6,642 bases of DNA, taken from positions 1 to 6,642 of the forward strand of contig UPYI01000025.1 of assembly GCA_900538555.1 (NCBI GenBank). The letters run 5' to 3'. The notes beneath the pieces were generated by a model, which did no database searches, was not told the origin of the DNA, and saw only the letters and a list, made by a program, of their open reading frames with translations. The stretch is from an uncultured Porphyromonadaceae bacterium. GTDB taxonomy: Bacteria > Bacteroidota > Bacteroidia > Bacteroidales > Barnesiellaceae. The position numbers were made by a program, and so were the translations under genes. Shown here piece after piece: positions 6,282-6,642 of the stretch (position 1 is its first letter; the number at the start of each line of letters is the position of its first letter).

Positions 6282-6341
6282 CAACGCTTTTCGGGAGCGG
6301 AGAGCCGGTAAGAAGAAAAAATGAAAAAAGACTTCTAAAAA

Positions 6342-6374
6342 TTTGGAGGGAAAAACAAAAAAGCATTATCTTTG
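6342..6374 (+). promoter_or_regulatory. rrs: rRNA operon promoter P2
   Basis: Near-duplicate of P1: TTTG at 6342-6345, 21-base spacer, TATCTTTG at 6367-6374. It lies exactly 93 bases downstream of P1. The flanks are also alike (AAAAATTTGGA before the spacer, TTATCTTTGCA around the -7 element). The start site would be near 6380, about 208 bases before the mature 16S end. Tandem promoters are usual for rRNA operons needing high, growth-rate-dependent output. Confidence 0.87.
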
Positions 6375-6587
6375 CACCACTTTCGCTTCACAAAAGCGGG
6401 AAGCAAAACAAGATCCTTGAAAACATTACAATAGACGAAAGTAGTACGAGACGGGTATCCCTTTAAGAAGGGGATACAAAAAAACAAGTCAACGTCAAAA
6501 CAAACTCAAAGCCAGACGAAGAAAACAGTCGGGCATCAGAGCGCTCGGGACGACCTTTGAAGTAGAAAAAATAAAAAAAAGAAATAT
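6375..6587 (+). other. rRNA operon leader (transcribed, removed during 16S processing)
   Basis: The stretch between P2 and mature 16S holds no gene. It is rich in A and poor in U, as expected for an untranslated, antiterminated leader. Structures visible: a hairpin at 6381-6401 (CGCTT with AAGCG, extended by G-U pairs), a stronger one at 6455-6477, and an eight-base palindrome GAGCGCTC at 6539-6546 flanked by GTCG (6528-6531) and CGAC (6551-6554). The 5' half of the RNase III processing stem should lie here, but its partner is beyond the window. AGATCCTTGAAAA at 6411-6423 is a possible antitermination (boxA-like) site, which I cannot confirm. Confidence 0.7.
6455..6477 (+). other. stem-loop in the rRNA leader
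   Basis: GTATCCC (6455-6461) pairs perfectly with GGGATAC (6471-6477). The loop can close further by pairing TT with AA if G6470 is bulged. It is followed by seven A's on the + strand and not by a U tract, so it is not a standard terminator. A role in leader folding, antitermination or processing is possible. Confidence 0.45.
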
Positions 6588-6642
6588 ACAACGAAGAGTT
6601 TGATCCTGGCTCAGGATGAACGCTAGCGACAGGCCTAACACA
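6588..6642 (+). rRNA. rrs: 16S ribosomal RNA, 5' end (partial)
   Basis: AACGAAGAGTTTGATCCTGG at 6590-6609 is the universal 16S 5' region (27F primer site); aligning G6593 with E. coli position 6 places base 1 near 6588. GATGAACGCTAGCGACAGGC follows, a Bacteroidales-type sequence. The gene runs off the window end, so the 23S, 5S and spacer tRNAs are not visible. The exact mature 5' end is uncertain by a few bases. Confidence 0.97.

Noticed and set aside
6321..6338. Mini-frame MKKDF between P1 and P2, a possible leader peptide
   Set aside because: Five codons in a region transcribed only from P1 of an rRNA operon; no regulatory codon run and no reason to expect translation.
6181..6366. 61-codon open frame on the - strand across the rRNA promoters
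   Set aside because: Product of the A/T-rich promoter region read in reverse (Phe/Leu/Ser-rich); overlaps the terminator hairpin and both promoters.

Overview
The window is from a Bacteroidales bacterium. Three things point there. The last 55 bases are the 5' end of a 16S rRNA gene, with the AACGAAGAGTTTGATCCTGG start and a GATGAACGCTAGCGACAGG stretch typical of that order; GACAGGCCTAACACA would suit a Barnesiella/Coprobacter-like lineage, but 55 bases cannot settle a genus. The promoters are of the Bacteroidetes TTTG / TAnnTTTG type. The two large proteins end in the C-terminal sorting-type domain common in this phylum. All credible genes are on the + strand.

Layout. (1) 1-930: a tandem family of small exported proteins of unknown function. 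Only the last codons of the first copy are in the window; two complete copies follow (37-456 and 505-930), about three quarters identical by hand alignment. (2) 931-1170: an AT-rich gap with a candidate promoter and a leader hairpin for the next gene. (3) 1171-3231 and 3346-6177: two adjacent, divergent secreted endonuclease I (EndA/NucM-type, beta-beta-alpha metal) proteins. Each has a signal peptide, nuclease domain, Ig-like domain, one or two fibronectin type III (FN3) modules and a C-terminal T9SS type A-like tail. A strong hairpin separates them. (4) 6178-6587: a terminator-like hairpin, three repeated A6 tracts, two near-duplicate strong rRNA promoters 93 bp apart, and an A-rich rRNA leader. 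(5) 6588-6642: start of 16S rRNA, continuing beyond the window.

How they work together. The two nucleases probably degrade extracellular or surface-bound DNA, for nutrient recovery or biofilm/NET-type DNA; this is inferred from family and export signals. The small exported proteins have no recognisable function, and nothing in the sequence ties them to the nucleases beyond adjacency and orientation. The rRNA operon is an independent transcription unit.

Most distinctive points. Each of the three FN3-like modules in the two nucleases appears to be split at the same place by a different inserted beta-domain (two jelly-roll-like, one lamin-tail/LTD-like). The small exported proteins form an expanding tandem array. 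The rRNA promoter is duplicated, and each copy is followed at once by a small hairpin. I see no CRISPR array, insertion sequence, tRNA or obvious new defence system.
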